Shown here one piece after another: positions 9,218 through 18,645 of a DNA stretch of 64,000 nucleotides. The translations under genes and the position numbers were made by a program. The notes beneath the pieces were generated by a model. That model was not told the DNA's origin, made no database searches, and worked only from the letters and a program-made list of their open reading frames with translations. Origin of the DNA: Roseibium litorale (GTDB taxonomy: Bacteria; Pseudomonadota; Alphaproteobacteria; Rhizobiales; Stappiaceae); the NCBI RefSeq assembly GCF_014842915.1, contig NZ_JACYXI010000004.1, forward strand, positions 186,001 through 250,000. Reading direction: 5' to 3'. How positions within the stretch are numbered: position 1 is the stretch's first letter; every line of letters starts with the position of its first letter.

Positions 9218-9940
9218 ATGGCCCGTGCCCGATGGCTCTTCGGCTCCTTGCGCGATGCTGGCAGCCTGCGCTTCTGGCGGAGGCTTGCCGTCCGGCTTCT
9301 GATCCTGGCGATTGTTCTTCCTGTCTTTCTGACTGTGCTCTATTCGGTCGTTCCGCCTATCAGCACCCTCATGATCGGGCGCTATGCCCAGCTGCTGTGG
9401 GTGGACCGGCAGTGGCGTCCGCTGGAGGATATTTCTCCCAATCTTGTGCGCTCTGTCATCACGTCCGAGGACAGCGGCTTCTGTACGCATGGCGGGGTCG
9501 AGTGGGAAGCGCTGCAAAAGCAGGTGGACGTTCTTCTGAATGAAGGCGAAAGCCCCCGCGGCGCCAGCACTCTGACCATGCAGACGGCGAAGAACCTGTT
9601 TCTGTGGGGTGACCGCAGCTATGTCCGCAAGGCGCTGGAAATTCCGCTGGCGATGCTTCTGGACGCGGTTCTGACCAAGCGGCGCATCATGGAGATCTAT
9701 CTCAACATCGCAGAATGGGGCGAAGGGATCTTCGGTGCGGAAGCCGCGGCGCAGGCCTGGTACGGCGTTCCGGCAAAGGACTTGACCCGCGAACAGGCCG
9801 CCCGGCTCGCCACGGCCCTGCCAAATCCGCTTGGGCGGAACCCTGCAAAACCCTCGTCTGGGCACCGCAGGCTTGCAGCGACGAACCTTTCCAGAGTAAA
9901 CAAGGCCGGGCCGATTTTCGGCTGCGTTCTGGATAAGTGA
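9218..9940 (+). CDS. mtgA: Monofunctional peptidoglycan transglycosylase
   Basis: 240-residue GT51 enzyme that polymerises lipid II into glycan strands at the periplasmic face. One N-terminal membrane anchor (residues about 24-48, LLILAIVLPVFLTVLYSVV) precedes the GT51 domain. Visible motifs are EDSGFCTHGGVEWEAL (catalytic Glu), GASTLTMQTAKNLFLW, RKALEIPLA and KRRIMEIYLNIAEWG. The frame is open far upstream to 8561, but that region is the antisense of ispA, so ATG 9218 with the basic N-terminus MARARWLFGS is taken. No PBP transpeptidase domain follows, as expected for MtgA. Confidence 0.94.
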   Translation: MARARWLFGSLRDAGSLRFWRRLAVRLLILAIVLPVFLTVLYSVVPPISTLMIGRYAQLLWVDRQWRPLEDISPNLVRSVITSEDSGFCTHGGVEWEALQKQVDVLLNEGESPRGASTLTMQTAKNLFLWGDRSYVRKALEIPLAMLLDAVLTKRRIMEIYLNIAEWGEGIFGAEAAAQAWYGVPAKDLTREQAARLATALPNPLGRNPAKPSSGHRRLAATNLSRVNKAGPIFGCVLDK

Positions 9941-10004
9941 CAATCAGCTGCTGGGGCCGCTAGAGCGGTCTTCTGGCGGGGGCAAGAAAATTTGCTCTTT
10001 GGGC

Positions 10005-10033
10005 TGGCAAATCCTGTGCGTTGCCTGTATAAC
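10005..10033 (+). promoter_or_regulatory. Possible rpmF promoter
   Basis: TGGCAA (10005-10010) and TATAAC (10028-10033) are separated by 17 bases and lie about 90 bases before rpmF. The -10 is good and the -35 is weak, so this is a tentative call in the 180-base gap between mtgA and rpmF. Confidence 0.3.
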
Positions 10034-10120
10034 CCCGCCCATTCCAACACGCTGCGTGATGCCACGCCCCGGGCTTTCCCGGTCCGGGCCGCGCGACTAT
10101 GGACCACGGAGAAGAACAAA

Positions 10121-10306
10121 ATGGCCGTTCCGAAGAGAAAAACCTCGCGCATGAAGCGCGGTTTTCGCCGTTCTACGGACGCCCTGAAGCAGCCGGCTTA
10201 CGTTGAGGACAAGGATTCGGGCGAACTTCGCCGTCCGCATCACGTTGACCTGAAGAGCGGTATGTACCGGGGCCGTCAGATCCTTGCTGTCAAGGACGAC
10301 GCCTGA
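10121..10306 (+). CDS. rpmF: 50S ribosomal protein L32
   Basis: 61-residue L32 with the typical alphaproteobacterial sequence, starting [17 protein letters not shown] and ending QILAVKDDA. The zinc-binding cysteines found in some L32 proteins are absent, as is usual in this class. The frame extends upstream to 9992, but the conserved start is ATG 10121. It is monocistronic: a strong terminator lies 31 bases downstream. Confidence 0.97.
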   Translation: MAVPKRKTSRMKRGFRRSTDALKQPAYVEDKDSGELRRPHHVDLKSGMYRGRQILAVKDDA

Positions 10307-10336
10307 GGTTCAGGGTTGCCGAATGGCAAACAGATC

Positions 10337-10365
10337 AAGGCCGGCCCTTTGGGGTCGGCCTTTTT
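10337..10365 (+). terminator. Intrinsic terminator of rpmF
   Basis: A GC-rich stem with arms AAGGCCGGCCC and GGGTCGGCCTT (one mismatch) closes a four-base loop and runs straight into TTTTT. Position 31 bases after the rpmF stop fits a monocistronic L32 message. Confidence 0.8.
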
Positions 10366-10463
10366 CATGTCTAGATGCTGGTTGAAGACTGCCAATTGAC
10401 CTCACAGGGCCTAGTTTCCCTGAAGACCGTTGCCCCAAGGCCAAATCCCCGGAGGGAAATCCC

Positions 10464-10880
10464 ATGCGTTTCATCCTGTCGCTGCCGCTCACTCTGATCC
10501 CGCTGATCGCCTACAACGTGATTGTGTTTGGGAGCGGGGCAGACGCACCGGCCTGGCAAGAACAGGTATTCGCGGTTCAGATGGTGTCGGGCGCCCAGTT
10601 TCAGCTTTTGCTGGGGGATGTGCTTCTGACCTTCGCGCTGGTTCTGCTGTTTGCGGAAATGCTGAAGGCGACGCGCACGGGCTCTGCTGCCCTGATGGAC
10701 CACATCCTGTCCATGCTGGTGTTCGTGGCCTATCTGGTGGAATTTCTGATCGCCGCACCAGCGGCAACCTCCATCTTCTTCATCCTGATGGTTATCGCCT
10801 TGATCGATGTGATCGCAGGCTTTTCGATCACCATCTCCGGCGCCCGCCGGGATGTGGCCTTCGGTCACGACGACCGTTGA
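10464..10880 (+). CDS. Small conserved-looking integral membrane protein
   Basis: 138 residues with four predicted membrane helices: residues 2-24 (FILSLPLTLIPLIAYNVIVF), about 46-66 (FQLLLGDVLLTFALVLLFAE), 78-98 (DHILSMLVFVAYLVEFLIAA) and 101-123 (TSIFFILMVIALIDVIAGF). No catalytic motif is visible. GGAGGGAAATCCC precedes the ATG, giving a good ribosome binding site. It converges on the yciB/ispZ gene with a 13-base gap. I do not recognise a named family. Confidence 0.8.
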   Translation: MRFILSLPLTLIPLIAYNVIVFGSGADAPAWQEQVFAVQMVSGAQFQLLLGDVLLTFALVLLFAEMLKATRTGSAALMDHILSMLVFVAYLVEFLIAAPAATSIFFILMVIALIDVIAGFSITISGARRDVAFGHDDR

Positions 10881-10893
10881 TGGCAGCTGAAAG

Positions 10894-11577
10894 TCAGTCT
10901 TCCTTGGCTTCGTCCATGAGGGCGTAGCGCTGAATGAGCGGAAGCTGGGTCAGGGTGAACGCCAGGGTGATCGGCATCATGCCGAAAACCTTGAAACTGA
11001 CCCAGAAGTCCGTCGAGAAATTGCGCCAGACAATCTCGTTGATGGCGGCGAGAACGAAGAAGAAGATCCCCCAGCGGAAGGTCAGCTTGCGCCAGCCCTC
11101 TTCCGACAGCTTGAAGGCGCTGTCGAAGACATAACCCAGAAAAGACTTTTCGAACACCAGGCCGCCGAGCAGCACGGCGCCGAACAGGCAGTTGACGATG
11201 GTCGGCTTCAGTTTGATGAACAGGTCATCATGCAGCCAAAGTGTCAGAGCGCCGAAGACCAGAACAACCACGCCGGTCACCATCGGCATAATCGGCAGGC
11301 GGCGGGTTAGCCAGTAGGACACGGCAAGCGAGATGGTGATGGCGACCATGAAGGCGGCTGTCGCCAGAAAAATCGGTTTGCCGAGGGATTGCAGCGCCGG
11401 GAAAAGCTGGACGATCTGCTCGCCCCGGGCATTGAATAGGAAGAAGACGGCCAGCGGTCCGAGTTCCAGTGCGAGTTTGAGAAGGGGCGGGAGCTCCTTG
11501 CGGGCTGGATCGTTCGGATCGCGTTCAAATTCCATGTGCCGGATTGGCCTCTTGTCTGAGAAAAGGGACCGGTTCAT
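10894..11577 (-). CDS. yciB: Inner membrane septation protein A (YciB/IspZ family)
   Basis: 227-residue multi-pass inner membrane protein of the YciB/IspZ family, linked in enterobacteria to envelope integrity and septation. Conserved family pieces are [20 protein letters not shown] near the start, [20 protein letters not shown], and the C-terminal [23 protein letters not shown]. Starts possible are ATG 11577 (GAGG eight bases upstream) and ATG 11535; I chose the former. The divergent DUF3299 gene starts 57 bases away, so promoters overlap in this gap. Confidence 0.9.
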   Translation of the reverse strand: MNRSLFSDKRPIRHMEFERDPNDPARKELPPLLKLALELGPLAVFFLFNARGEQIVQLFPALQSLGKPIFLATAAFMVAITISLAVSYWLTRRLPIMPMVTGVVVLVFGALTLWLHDDLFIKLKPTIVNCLFGAVLLGGLVFEKSFLGYVFDSAFKLSEEGWRKLTFRWGIFFFVLAAINEIVWRNFSTDFWVSFKVFGMMPITLAFTLTQLPLIQRYALMDEAKED

Positions 11578-11633
11578 TCTCTGTGCCTCAATCGAGATGA
11601 CTAAAGAACTACCGGATTTGTGTATATAGGTAG

Positions 11634-12464
11634 GTGAGCGTCTTTCCCGAAGCAACTCTGGACGTGGCCGTGAGATCAAGAACCCTCAGTTTCAAGTTTT
11701 TGGCTTTTTGCTTTTTGCTAGAATGTGCCGGGTCTTTCCTGGCGGGCTTGCAATTGGCTCACGCGGCCGCCGCGACGGAAATTTCTTGGGATGCCCTGGT
11801 TGATCCGGTCAAGGGACAGTTCGACGATCCATTCGAAGCCTTGTCATCCTCGCAGTTACGCTCCCTCGGCATCGTCCTGCGGTCCCGGCAGGCGCTGAAA
11901 GGTGGTGCGCTCAGTGACGGGGAACGTCGGCAGGTCCAGTTCGAGCTGGACCGTCACGAGGTCCTCTTGCAGGTCGCGGGCGTGGATATTGACGGACTGC
12001 TGAGCCAGCGGGAAGATGTGGCGCGGAAGAAGGCGGCTGCCTCACTGGCGGCAAATCCGGCGCTTGAAAATGAGACAGTGAAACTAAAGGGCTTTGTCAT
12101 TCCGCTGTTTAATGAAGCCGGGAAGGATCTTGGGGGCTATTTCGTTCCAGAGGCGGGCATGTGCAGCCACCTGCCGCCACCTCCCCCAAATCAAATGATC
12201 TATTATCCGCCAGGAAGCGGCTGGGAAGGGGCATATGTCTATCAGTCGGCCGAGTTGCAAGGGCGTCTCAAGAGAGAGTTGGCCCGTCAGGAGATCTCAT
12301 TGCTGGACGGCCGTGTCGAAATGATTTCGGCATGGGTAATGGCGGTCGATTCCGCGACGGCCCTGGACGAGCCGGAGGACACACCGCAACAGCGCTCCTT
12401 CAGCCTGTTCTCCCGCATGAAGCAATACCTGACCAATGGCGGGACCTCGGAGCCACAACAATAG
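11634..12464 (+). CDS. Exported DUF3299 domain protein
   Basis: 276 residues with a GTG start. A hydrophobic segment ([19 protein letters not shown]) ending in HAAAA looks like a signal peptide with the cleavage after Ala. The middle carries a DUF3299 signature: LKGFVIPLF, then [20 protein letters not shown], in which Cys, His and the proline run are conserved. In other proteobacteria these proteins sit near ABC transporter or lipoprotein genes; no function is established. Here it is alone, divergent from yciB and convergent with the phaB terminator. The start codon is uncertain because the RBS is weak. Confidence 0.8.
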   Translation: MSVFPEATLDVAVRSRTLSFKFLAFCFLLECAGSFLAGLQLAHAAAATEISWDALVDPVKGQFDDPFEALSSSQLRSLGIVLRSRQALKGGALSDGERRQVQFELDRHEVLLQVAGVDIDGLLSQREDVARKKAAASLAANPALENETVKLKGFVIPLFNEAGKDLGGYFVPEAGMCSHLPPPPPNQMIYYPPGSGWEGAYVYQSAELQGRLKRELARQEISLLDGRVEMISAWVMAVDSATALDEPEDTPQQRSFSLFSRMKQYLTNGGTSEPQQ

Positions 12465-12482
12465 GCTGAATCAAAAGGTGCA

Positions 12483-12517
12483 GAAAAGAAAAGGCCGGAG
12501 CCCACCGCTCCGGCCTT
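12483..12517 (-). terminator. Intrinsic terminator downstream of phaB
   Basis: Perfect 11-base arms AAGGCCGGAGC and GCTCCGGCCTT close a CCACC loop. On the minus strand the stem is followed by TTCTTTTCT, giving the U-rich tail; on the plus strand there is no T run. It lies about 110 bases after the phaB stop. Confidence 0.75.
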
Positions 12518-12626
12518 CGATTTGCCGGTCGAAGGTGTTGTTTGAGCCTATTATGTTGATCTGCATTCACAAAACAGGCCCAAACTCTTCGTTCCAAAAC
12601 CGTCAAACGCTTTTGGAAGATGCGCC

Positions 12627-13355
12627 TTAGCCGTTGGCGATATATTGACCGCCGTTGATGGTCATCACAGCGCCGGTCATGAAGGCGGCGGCGTCGGAGG
12701 CCAGGTAGACAACGGTCTGGGCGATTTCTTCCGGATGGCCGAGACGGCCGACGGGAATGCCGGAGATGATCGAGGTCAGGACCTTTTCCGGCATGGCGGC
12801 GACCATGTCCGTGTTGATGTAGCCCGGGCACACGCAGTTGACGGTGATACCCTTGAAGGCATTTTCCTGCGCCAGCGCCTTGGTGAAGCCGATCACACCC
12901 GCCTTGGCTGCGGAGTAATTGGCCTGACCCATCTGGCCCTTCTGGCCGTTGATCGAGGAAATGTTGATGATGCGGCCGTAGGAGCGGGCGCGCATGCCTT
13001 CGATGACCGGGCGGGTCATGGTGAACATGCTGTCCAGATTGGTGGACATCACGTCGCGCCACTGGTCGAAGCTCATCTTGTGGAACATGCCGTCGCGGGT
13101 GATGCCGGCGTTGTTCACGAGCACATCGACCGGACCCAGATCCGCTTCGACCTTCGCGATGCCTGCGGCGCATTCTTCCGGATGAGCGACATCCCACTTG
13201 TAGACATGGATACCGGTCTCGGCTTTGAAAGCTTCTGCCTTTTCGGTGTTGCCGTGATATGTGGCGGCGACCGTGTAGCCTGCTGCCTTCAGACCGCGGG
13301 AAATGGCTTCCCCGATACCGCGTGTTCCCCCGGTAACCAGTGCGACCTTGCTCAT
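12627..13355 (-). CDS. phaB: Acetoacetyl-CoA reductase
   Basis: 242-residue short-chain dehydrogenase that reduces acetoacetyl-CoA to (R)-3-hydroxybutyryl-CoA with NADPH, the second step of polyhydroxybutyrate synthesis. The nucleotide motif TGGTRGIGEAIS is at residues 8-19, NNAGITRDGMFHKM is typical of PhaB, and the catalytic Ser-Tyr-Lys set includes YSAAK at about residue 150. The gene lies 135 bases behind phaA on the same strand, with a GC-rich hairpin between them, and ends in a strong terminator. Confidence 0.95.
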   Translation of the reverse strand: MSKVALVTGGTRGIGEAISRGLKAAGYTVAATYHGNTEKAEAFKAETGIHVYKWDVAHPEECAAGIAKVEADLGPVDVLVNNAGITRDGMFHKMSFDQWRDVMSTNLDSMFTMTRPVIEGMRARSYGRIINISSINGQKGQMGQANYSAAKAGVIGFTKALAQENAFKGITVNCVCPGYINTDMVAAMPEKVLTSIISGIPVGRLGHPEEIAQTVVYLASDAAAFMTGAVMTINGGQYIANG

Positions 13356-13434
13356 GTCTTCCTCCTAAAACTCAATTCTGGCGTCCGGTTGTCCGGATCG
13401 TCCCCTCATTGCATGTTGTGACAGATGGGCCATT

Positions 13435-13460
13435 GGAGCGCTGCCTTTCCGCAGCGCTCC
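13435..13460 (-). repeat. Hairpin between phaA and phaB
   Basis: Perfect inverted repeat with arms GGAGCGCTGC and GCAGCGCTCC around a six-base loop. There is no T tract after it on either strand, so it is more likely a message-stabilising or processing hairpin, or a weak attenuator, than a full terminator. It starts 31 bases after the phaA stop. Confidence 0.6.
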
Positions 13461-13490
13461 GTCTGAACCGGTTGGTAAAAGGTTGAAAAA

Positions 13491-14672
13491 TCAGCGCTCC
13501 AGGCACATGGCGACGCCCATGCCACCGCCGATGCAAAGTGTTGCAAGGCCCTTCTTCGCGTCCCGGCGGCCCATTTCATGGAGCAGCGTGACGAGGATAC
13601 GGGCACCGGATGCGCCGATCGGGTGGCCAATCGCAATCGCGCCGCCATTGACGTTCACGATGTCCGTGTTCCAGCCCATGTCCTTGTTCACGGCGCAGGC
13701 CTGAGCGGCGAAGGCTTCGTTGGCTTCCACGAGATCAAGATCCGCAGCAGACCAGCCAGCCTTTTCCAGAGCCTTGCGGGAGGCTGGGATCGGACCGGAT
13801 CCCATCAGCGCCGGATCGACGCCGGCGGTGGCCCAGGAGGCGATGCGGGCCAGCGGGGTCAGGCCGCGCTTGGCAGCTTCTGCCGCGCTCATGATCAGAA
13901 GAGCTGCGGCACCGTCATTGATGCCGGAGGCGTTGCCTGCAGTTACCGAGCCGTCCTTGGTGAAGGCCGGGCGCAGCTTGGCGACGCTGTCCAGGGTCGC
14001 GCCGTGGCGGATGTACTCGTCGTCTTCCACCACGGTGTCGCCCTTGCGGCCCTTGATGGTGACGGCGGTGATTTCGTCCTTGAACTTGCCGGCCTTCTGC
14101 GCAGCTTCGGCCTTGTTCTGGGAGCTAACTGCGAATTCGTCCTGCTGATCGCGGGAAATCTGCCATTTTTCAGCAACGTTTTCAGCGGTCTGGCCCATGT
14201 GGTAGCCGTTGAACGCGTCCCACAGGCCGTCCTTGATCATGGTGTCGATGAGCTTGAAGTCACCCATCTTGTAGCCTGCGCGCATCGGAGCGCAGTGCGG
14301 CGAGAGCGACATGTTTTCCTGGCCGCCCGCGAGCATGATTGTTGCGTCGCCGCACATGATCTGCTGCGCGGCGATGGCCACAGTGCGAAGGCCTGAGCCG
14401 CAGACCTGGTTAAGGCCCCAGGCGGTTGCGCTTTCGGAAATGCCGGCGGCAATGGCGGCCTGGCGTGCAGGGTTCTGGCCCGAACCTGCGGTCAGGACCT
14501 GACCGAAGACCACTTCATCGACTTCGCTGCCGGAAACGCCAGCCTTTTCGAGGGCGGCTTTCAGCACGATCGCACCCAGTTCATGTGCGGGGGTATTGGC
14601 AAATGATCCGTTGAAAGTGCCGACGGGTGTGCGGGTTGCACTAACAATCACGACATCGGTGGAAGCGCTCAT
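13491..14672 (-). CDS. phaA: Acetyl-CoA C-acetyltransferase (beta-ketothiolase)
   Basis: 393-residue thiolase that condenses two acetyl-CoA to acetoacetyl-CoA for PHB synthesis. The acylated cysteine lies in [10 protein letters not shown], the second active-site Cys in LCIGGGMG, and the NEAFAAQ and [10 protein letters not shown] motifs are present. The frame is open 324 bases further upstream, but the family N-terminus is [22 protein letters not shown] lies seven bases before ATG 14672 (a second ATG sits immediately before). It is the first gene of phaA-phaB and is divergent from phaR. Confidence 0.95.
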   Translation of the reverse strand: MSASTDVVIVSATRTPVGTFNGSFANTPAHELGAIVLKAALEKAGVSGSEVDEVVFGQVLTAGSGQNPARQAAIAAGISESATAWGLNQVCGSGLRTVAIAAQQIMCGDATIMLAGGQENMSLSPHCAPMRAGYKMGDFKLIDTMIKDGLWDAFNGYHMGQTAENVAEKWQISRDQQDEFAVSSQNKAEAAQKAGKFKDEITAVTIKGRKGDTVVEDDEYIRHGATLDSVAKLRPAFTKDGSVTAGNASGINDGAAALLIMSAAEAAKRGLTPLARIASWATAGVDPALMGSGPIPASRKALEKAGWSAADLDLVEANEAFAAQACAVNKDMGWNTDIVNVNGGAIAIGHPIGASGARILVTLLHEMGRRDAKKGLATLCIGGGMGVAMCLER

Positions 14673-14755
14673 CATAGGTCTCCGGTTTTCCTCCTGGACA
14701 GTTTCTTTACCCGCAAGGGTTGAATCCGTTTGCGGCAAGACACTTTCCTTAGGGA

Positions 14756-14785
14756 GACTAGAAACCGTGGTAAAGGCCAAGTCAA
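14756..14785 (-). promoter_or_regulatory. Possible phaA promoter in the phaA-phaR gap
   Basis: On the minus strand TTGACT (14780-14785) is followed after 18 bases by CTAGTC (14756-14761). This lies about 85 bases before phaA. The 302-base gap to phaR must also hold the phaR promoter and probably the PhaR operator; I see no further convincing motif there. Confidence 0.4.
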
Positions 14786-14974
14786 CAGCATTGGCACGTA
14801 TGAGGGCAGCGTTTTTTGCGCGGCGCATCATCCTTTCAGTGCTCCGCACGAAAAGGCTGGTAAGACCCGCACCGAATGGCTTAGTCTGAACGAATGGAGG
14901 AGGCGGCGGCTGGCTAGAACAGCTTGTCGTCAAACGGGAACTTGCCGCGAGGCTCCTGGAAATGGAAGACGGGA

Positions 14975-15565
14975 ATGGCAAAGACCAACGAGCCAACGAT
15001 CATCAAGAAATACGCTAACCGGCGTCTCTACAACACAGGCACCAGCACCTATGTGACGCTGGAAGATCTGGCGGTGATGGTGAAGGGGGAAGAGGACTTC
15101 ATCGTCTATGATGCGAAATCGGGCGATGACATCACCCGGTCCGTTCTGACCCAGATCATCTTCGAGCAGGAAGGCAAGGGGCAGAACCTTCTGCCCATCA
15201 AGTTCCTGCGCCAGCTGATCCGCTTCTACGGGGACAGCATGCAAGGACTGGTCCCGAGCTTCCTGGAGTTTTCCATGAGCTCGCTGACGAAAGAGCAGGA
15301 CAAGCTGCGCTCGCAGATGACTGATGCTTTCGGCGCCACTGCCTTCGAGGCCATCGAGGATCAGGTCAAGCGGAACACCGAGATGTTCGAGCGGGCCATG
15401 AAGATGTTCATGCCCTTTTCGACCGGCACTGATTCGGCCCCCTCGGCCACCCAGCAGCGTTCGGCAGCCTCTTCCGGTCAAGCGTCGGCTTCCGATCTGG
15501 ATGACATGAAGCGCCAGCTGTCTGAAATGCAGGCGAAAATCAACGCTCTCAGCGATAAGTCCTGA
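14975..15565 (+). CDS. phaR: PHB synthesis repressor PhaR
   Basis: 196-residue regulator of polyhydroxyalkanoate synthesis that, in studied members, binds both DNA and PHB granules and represses phasin and pha genes. The DNA-binding N-terminal domain contains [13 protein letters not shown], the PHB-accumulation domain follows ([27 protein letters not shown]), and the C-terminus is a helix rich in Met, Gln and Lys. ATG 14975 gives the conserved [17 protein letters not shown]; longer in-frame starts lack family support. Divergent from phaA. Confidence 0.95.
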   Translation: MAKTNEPTIIKKYANRRLYNTGTSTYVTLEDLAVMVKGEEDFIVYDAKSGDDITRSVLTQIIFEQEGKGQNLLPIKFLRQLIRFYGDSMQGLVPSFLEFSMSSLTKEQDKLRSQMTDAFGATAFEAIEDQVKRNTEMFERAMKMFMPFSTGTDSAPSATQQRSAASSGQASASDLDDMKRQLSEMQAKINALSDKS

Positions 15566-15606
15566 CACTTGGCACTTGCGGGCCACTGCGGATCGCCGCC
15601 GTGGCC

Positions 15607-16530
15607 TCAGTTCCTTGCCAGGGGGTGGGCGCTTTCCACCAGTTCCCGCAACCGCTCATCCAGAACATGCGTGTAGATCTGCGTGGTCGAAATGTCCGCG
15701 TGGCCAAGGAGTTGTTGCACCACCCGCAAGTCCGCTCCGTTCTGCAGCAGGTGGGATGCGAAGGCATGGCGCAGAACATGGGGTGAGACCTTGGCCGGGT
15801 CGATCCCGGCCTGGATTGCCAGATCCTTGAGATCCCTTGCAAAGGCCTGACGGGTAAAATGTCCGCTTTCGCCATGAGAGGGAAAGAGCCAGGGGCTGTT
15901 GGCGTAAACCCCCGCCGCAGTCCGTTCGCTCACATAGGCCCTCATGGCGGCCTGGGCCGGATGCGACAGCGGCACGAGCCGGTCCTTGCCACCCTTGCCC
16001 CGGATCTCGATCAGCCGGGCGTCCTTGCGGGCGGCGGACACTGGCAAGGACACCAGCTCCGAAACGCGCAGGCCCGAGGCATACAAAACCTCAAGCAGTG
16101 TATAGAGCCGGTGCGCCCGCATGCGGGCGGCATCGCTGGCATGCCAGCCGCCTGTCTGGGCCTGTGCCGTGGAGATCAGCTGGTCGACTTCCTCCAAAGA
16201 CAGGACCTTGGGCAAGGACTGCCGTTTCTTTGGCGACGACAGCGTGCGTGTCGGATCGTCTTCCCGCTGGCCTTCCGCATAGAGAAACTTGAAGAACTGG
16301 CGCAGGGCGGACAGCCGCCGGGCCTGGGAGGTGGCTGCGAAGCCGCGATTGGTGAGATCGCTGAGATAGGCGGAAATATCGGACTGGCTTGCCTTGGATG
16401 GCGCGGTTCTGCCGAGAAACTCCGCGAAGTCCTCAAGATCGCGCCGGTAGCTGTCCAGCGTGTTCTGCGCTGCGCCGCGCTCGGCAGCCAGCATCTCCAG
16501 AAAGCTCTCGCAGGCGTAATCGGTTGCCAA
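15607..16530 (-). CDS. xerD: Tyrosine recombinase XerD
   Basis: 307-residue site-specific recombinase that resolves chromosome dimers at dif with XerC and FtsK. The N-terminal SAM-like core-binding domain begins [21 protein letters not shown]; the catalytic domain has [12 protein letters not shown] (Arg), the [12 protein letters not shown]is-x-x-Arg pair, [10 protein letters not shown] and IYTHV (nucleophile Tyr). No good ATG exists at the right place; TTG 16530 gives [14 protein letters not shown] and the normal length, while the longer frame to 16632 runs through the small upstream gene. It follows that gene after seven bases. Confidence 0.93.
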   Translation of the reverse strand: MATDYACESFLEMLAAERGAAQNTLDSYRRDLEDFAEFLGRTAPSKASQSDISAYLSDLTNRGFAATSQARRLSALRQFFKFLYAEGQREDDPTRTLSSPKKRQSLPKVLSLEEVDQLISTAQAQTGGWHASDAARMRAHRLYTLLEVLYASGLRVSELVSLPVSAARKDARLIEIRGKGGKDRLVPLSHPAQAAMRAYVSERTAAGVYANSPWLFPSHGESGHFTRQAFARDLKDLAIQAGIDPAKVSPHVLRHAFASHLLQNGADLRVVQQLLGHADISTTQIYTHVLDERLRELVESAHPLARN

Positions 16531-16537
16531 TTGCTGC

Positions 16538-16681
16538 CTAGCGGCCAAAGCCGTCCTTCTTGATCCGGACCGTGTATTCCCGCTCGCCAGGTTGAACCAG
16601 ATTGGCCAGCGCATAGACCGCGCCGTAGCCAATCGCGCCGATCAGCACGAGCGCCAGGATCAGTCGGGTCAGGGTTGGCAC
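16538..16681 (-). CDS. 47-residue single-pass membrane protein upstream of xerD
   Basis: Short gene read from GTG 16681 with GGAG 11 bases upstream. It encodes a hydrophobic helix (residues 4-27, beginning [20 protein letters not shown]) and a short charged tail ending [10 protein letters not shown]. Its stop codon lies seven bases before the xerD start, so the two are likely co-transcribed. From memory, very small proteins with the same pattern (GYGA-Y followed by ExxYTVRI-like) occur between aroK and xerD in other Hyphomicrobiales; function unknown. The longer frame to 16852 runs into the divergent aroK promoter region and is unlikely. Confidence 0.65.
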   Translation of the reverse strand: MPTLTRLILALVLIGAIGYGAVYALANLVQPGEREYTVRIKKDGFGR

Positions 16682-16845
16682 GGTTCGAAAGTCTCCACCT
16701 GGCGAATCACACAGCCCCAGTGTTCCGCGCTGCTTGCCCAGGTGCAAGGCATCAGGAACCGCTACGGCAGGATTGACTTGTGATCGTGGCTGGTTTCTTT
16801 CGGTCAGCCAGCTTTCTTTTTGGGCGAATATGCTAAAAAGCCGCC

Positions 16846-17487
16846 ATGACACATCAAAGTGACCTTTCCCTTGGCCTGGACGGCCAAACTCCGGAAACGG
16901 CCGGGGCCGGAACCGCAGAGCTGCTTACGGCTCTCGGCAAGCGGTCCATTGTTCTCGTCGGTATCATGGGATCAGGCAAATCAACCGTTGGCCGGCGGCT
17001 CGCGCAGCGGCTGGGATTGTCCTTTGTCGATGCCGATACGGAGATCGAGAAGGCCGCCAACATGACCATCTCGGAAATCTTCGCCAGTCACGGCGAGGCC
17101 TATTTCCGCAGTGGCGAGGAACGGGTGATTGCCCGTCTGCTTCAGCAGGGGCCGCAGATCCTGGCAACGGGGGGAGGCGCCTTCATGAGCAAAACGACCC
17201 GTGAGGCGATCCGTGAGAATGGTGTCTCCGTTTGGCTGAAGGCTGATCTGGATACGGTGATGGCAAGGGTCCGTAAGCGGGCAAACCGTCCCCTTCTGCA
17301 AAATCCGGATCCGGAGGGTACAATGCGCGCGCTTCTGGCCACCCGCGATCCCGTTTACGCTCAGGCAGACCTGACCGTCTATTCCCGTGATGTTCCTCAC
17401 GAGGTGGTCATGGAAGAAATCATCAGAGCACTTATATCAAGGCTCGCATCCGGCACGGTTTCCGTTGCCGGGACATCCGGTATTTGA
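16846..17487 (+). CDS. aroK: Shikimate kinase
   Basis: 213-residue P-loop kinase that phosphorylates shikimate at O3. The Walker A motif GIMGSGKST lies at about residues 39-47, the shikimate-binding region includes FVDADTEIEKAANMTI, and the conserved GGGAF with the LATGGGAFM segment follows, then RANRPLL in the lid. A 34-residue N-terminal extension precedes the core. It leads aroK-aroB with a nine-base gap, the classic order, and is divergent from the small xerD-linked gene. Confidence 0.95.
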   Translation: MTHQSDLSLGLDGQTPETAGAGTAELLTALGKRSIVLVGIMGSGKSTVGRRLAQRLGLSFVDADTEIEKAANMTISEIFASHGEAYFRSGEERVIARLLQQGPQILATGGGAFMSKTTREAIRENGVSVWLKADLDTVMARVRKRANRPLLQNPDPEGTMRALLATRDPVYAQADLTVYSRDVPHEVVMEEIIRALISRLASGTVSVAGTSGI

Positions 17488-17496
17488 AGGCAGGCT

Positions 17497-18645
17497 ATGA
17501 CCGATACGATTTCCCAAGCAGGCTCCGATTTGTCCCCGATCCAGACTGTGTCTGTCGATCTGGGGGACCGCAGCTATGACATCGAGATCGGTCGCGGCCT
17601 TCTGGAAACGGCGGGCGAACGGATTGCCGCAGTGCGTCCAGGCGCAAGGCTGGCGGTGATCACCGACGAGACGGTCGAGAAACTGCATCTGAAGACACTG
17701 CAGGCAAGCCTGGCCGAATCTGGCATCGACCATGCCGTCATGACGGTGCCTGCGGGGGAGTCTTCAAAGCGGTTCTCTGAGTTCGAACGCCTATGCGATG
17801 AAGTGCTGGGTGCGCGATTGGAACGTAATGATGCGATTGTGGCGCTGGGCGGCGGTGTCGTTGGCGACCTCTCCGGTTTTGTTGCTGCTTCGGTCCGCCG
17901 CGGAATGGATTTCATCCAGATCCCAACCACGCTTCTGTCGCAAGTGGACAGTTCTGTCGGTGGCAAGACAGGCATCAACTCCCGTCATGGCAAGAATCTG
18001 ATTGGCGCGTTCCATCAGCCGGTTCTGGTTCTGGCCGACACCGGGATCTTGGACACGCTGCCGCTTCGCGACTTCCGGGCCGGCTATGCGGAAGTGGCCA
18101 AGTACGGGCTTCTCGGCGATGAACCGTTCTTTGCCTGGCTCGAAGCGAACTGGAAGGCTGTGTTTGCCGGTGGACCTGAGCGGGATGAAGCCGTCGCGCG
18201 TTCCTGTCAGGCCAAGGCCGATGTGGTGGCCGCCGATGAGCGGGAGTCCGGGCGCCGGGCACTTCTCAATCTCGGCCATACATTCGGCCATGCTCTGGAA
18301 TCCGCCGTCGAGTACGAGACGGCGCGTCTGGTTCACGGCGAAGGCGTCTCCATCGGCATGATGCTGGCCCATGAATTCTCCGAGCGCCTGGGGCTGATCG
18401 ATACCGCAGTGGTCGAAAGGGTCGAAAAACATTTGACGGATGCCGGACTACCGATCCGCATGTCGCAGATCCCCGGACAGCTGCCTCCTGCCGGTACCCT
18501 CATGGATATCATCGCTCAGGACAAGAAAGTCTCCCGTGGCAATCTGACCTTCATTCTGACCCGGGGCATTGGGTCCGCTTTTGTCGAAAAGGGCGTTGAT
18601 CCGGCTCTGGTTCACGAATTCCTGGTGGAGAAATTGTCCTCATGA
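17497..18645 (+). CDS. aroB: 3-Dehydroquinate synthase
   Basis: 382-residue NAD- and metal-dependent enzyme that cyclises DAHP to 3-dehydroquinate. Recognisable parts are the VITDETVEKLHL segment, ALGGGVVGDLSGFVAASVRRG (NAD binding), IPTTLLSQVDSSVGGKTGIN, and metal ligand regions LNLGHTFGHALE and VHGEGVSIGM. Nine bases separate it from aroK, and its stop overlaps the start of the CBS-domain gene (ATGA), so all three are translationally coupled. Confidence 0.96.
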   Translation: MTDTISQAGSDLSPIQTVSVDLGDRSYDIEIGRGLLETAGERIAAVRPGARLAVITDETVEKLHLKTLQASLAESGIDHAVMTVPAGESSKRFSEFERLCDEVLGARLERNDAIVALGGGVVGDLSGFVAASVRRGMDFIQIPTTLLSQVDSSVGGKTGINSRHGKNLIGAFHQPVLVLADTGILDTLPLRDFRAGYAEVAKYGLLGDEPFFAWLEANWKAVFAGGPERDEAVARSCQAKADVVAADERESGRRALLNLGHTFGHALESAVEYETARLVHGEGVSIGMMLAHEFSERLGLIDTAVVERVEKHLTDAGLPIRMSQIPGQLPPAGTLMDIIAQDKKVSRGNLTFILTRGIGSAFVEKGVDPALVHEFLVEKLSS

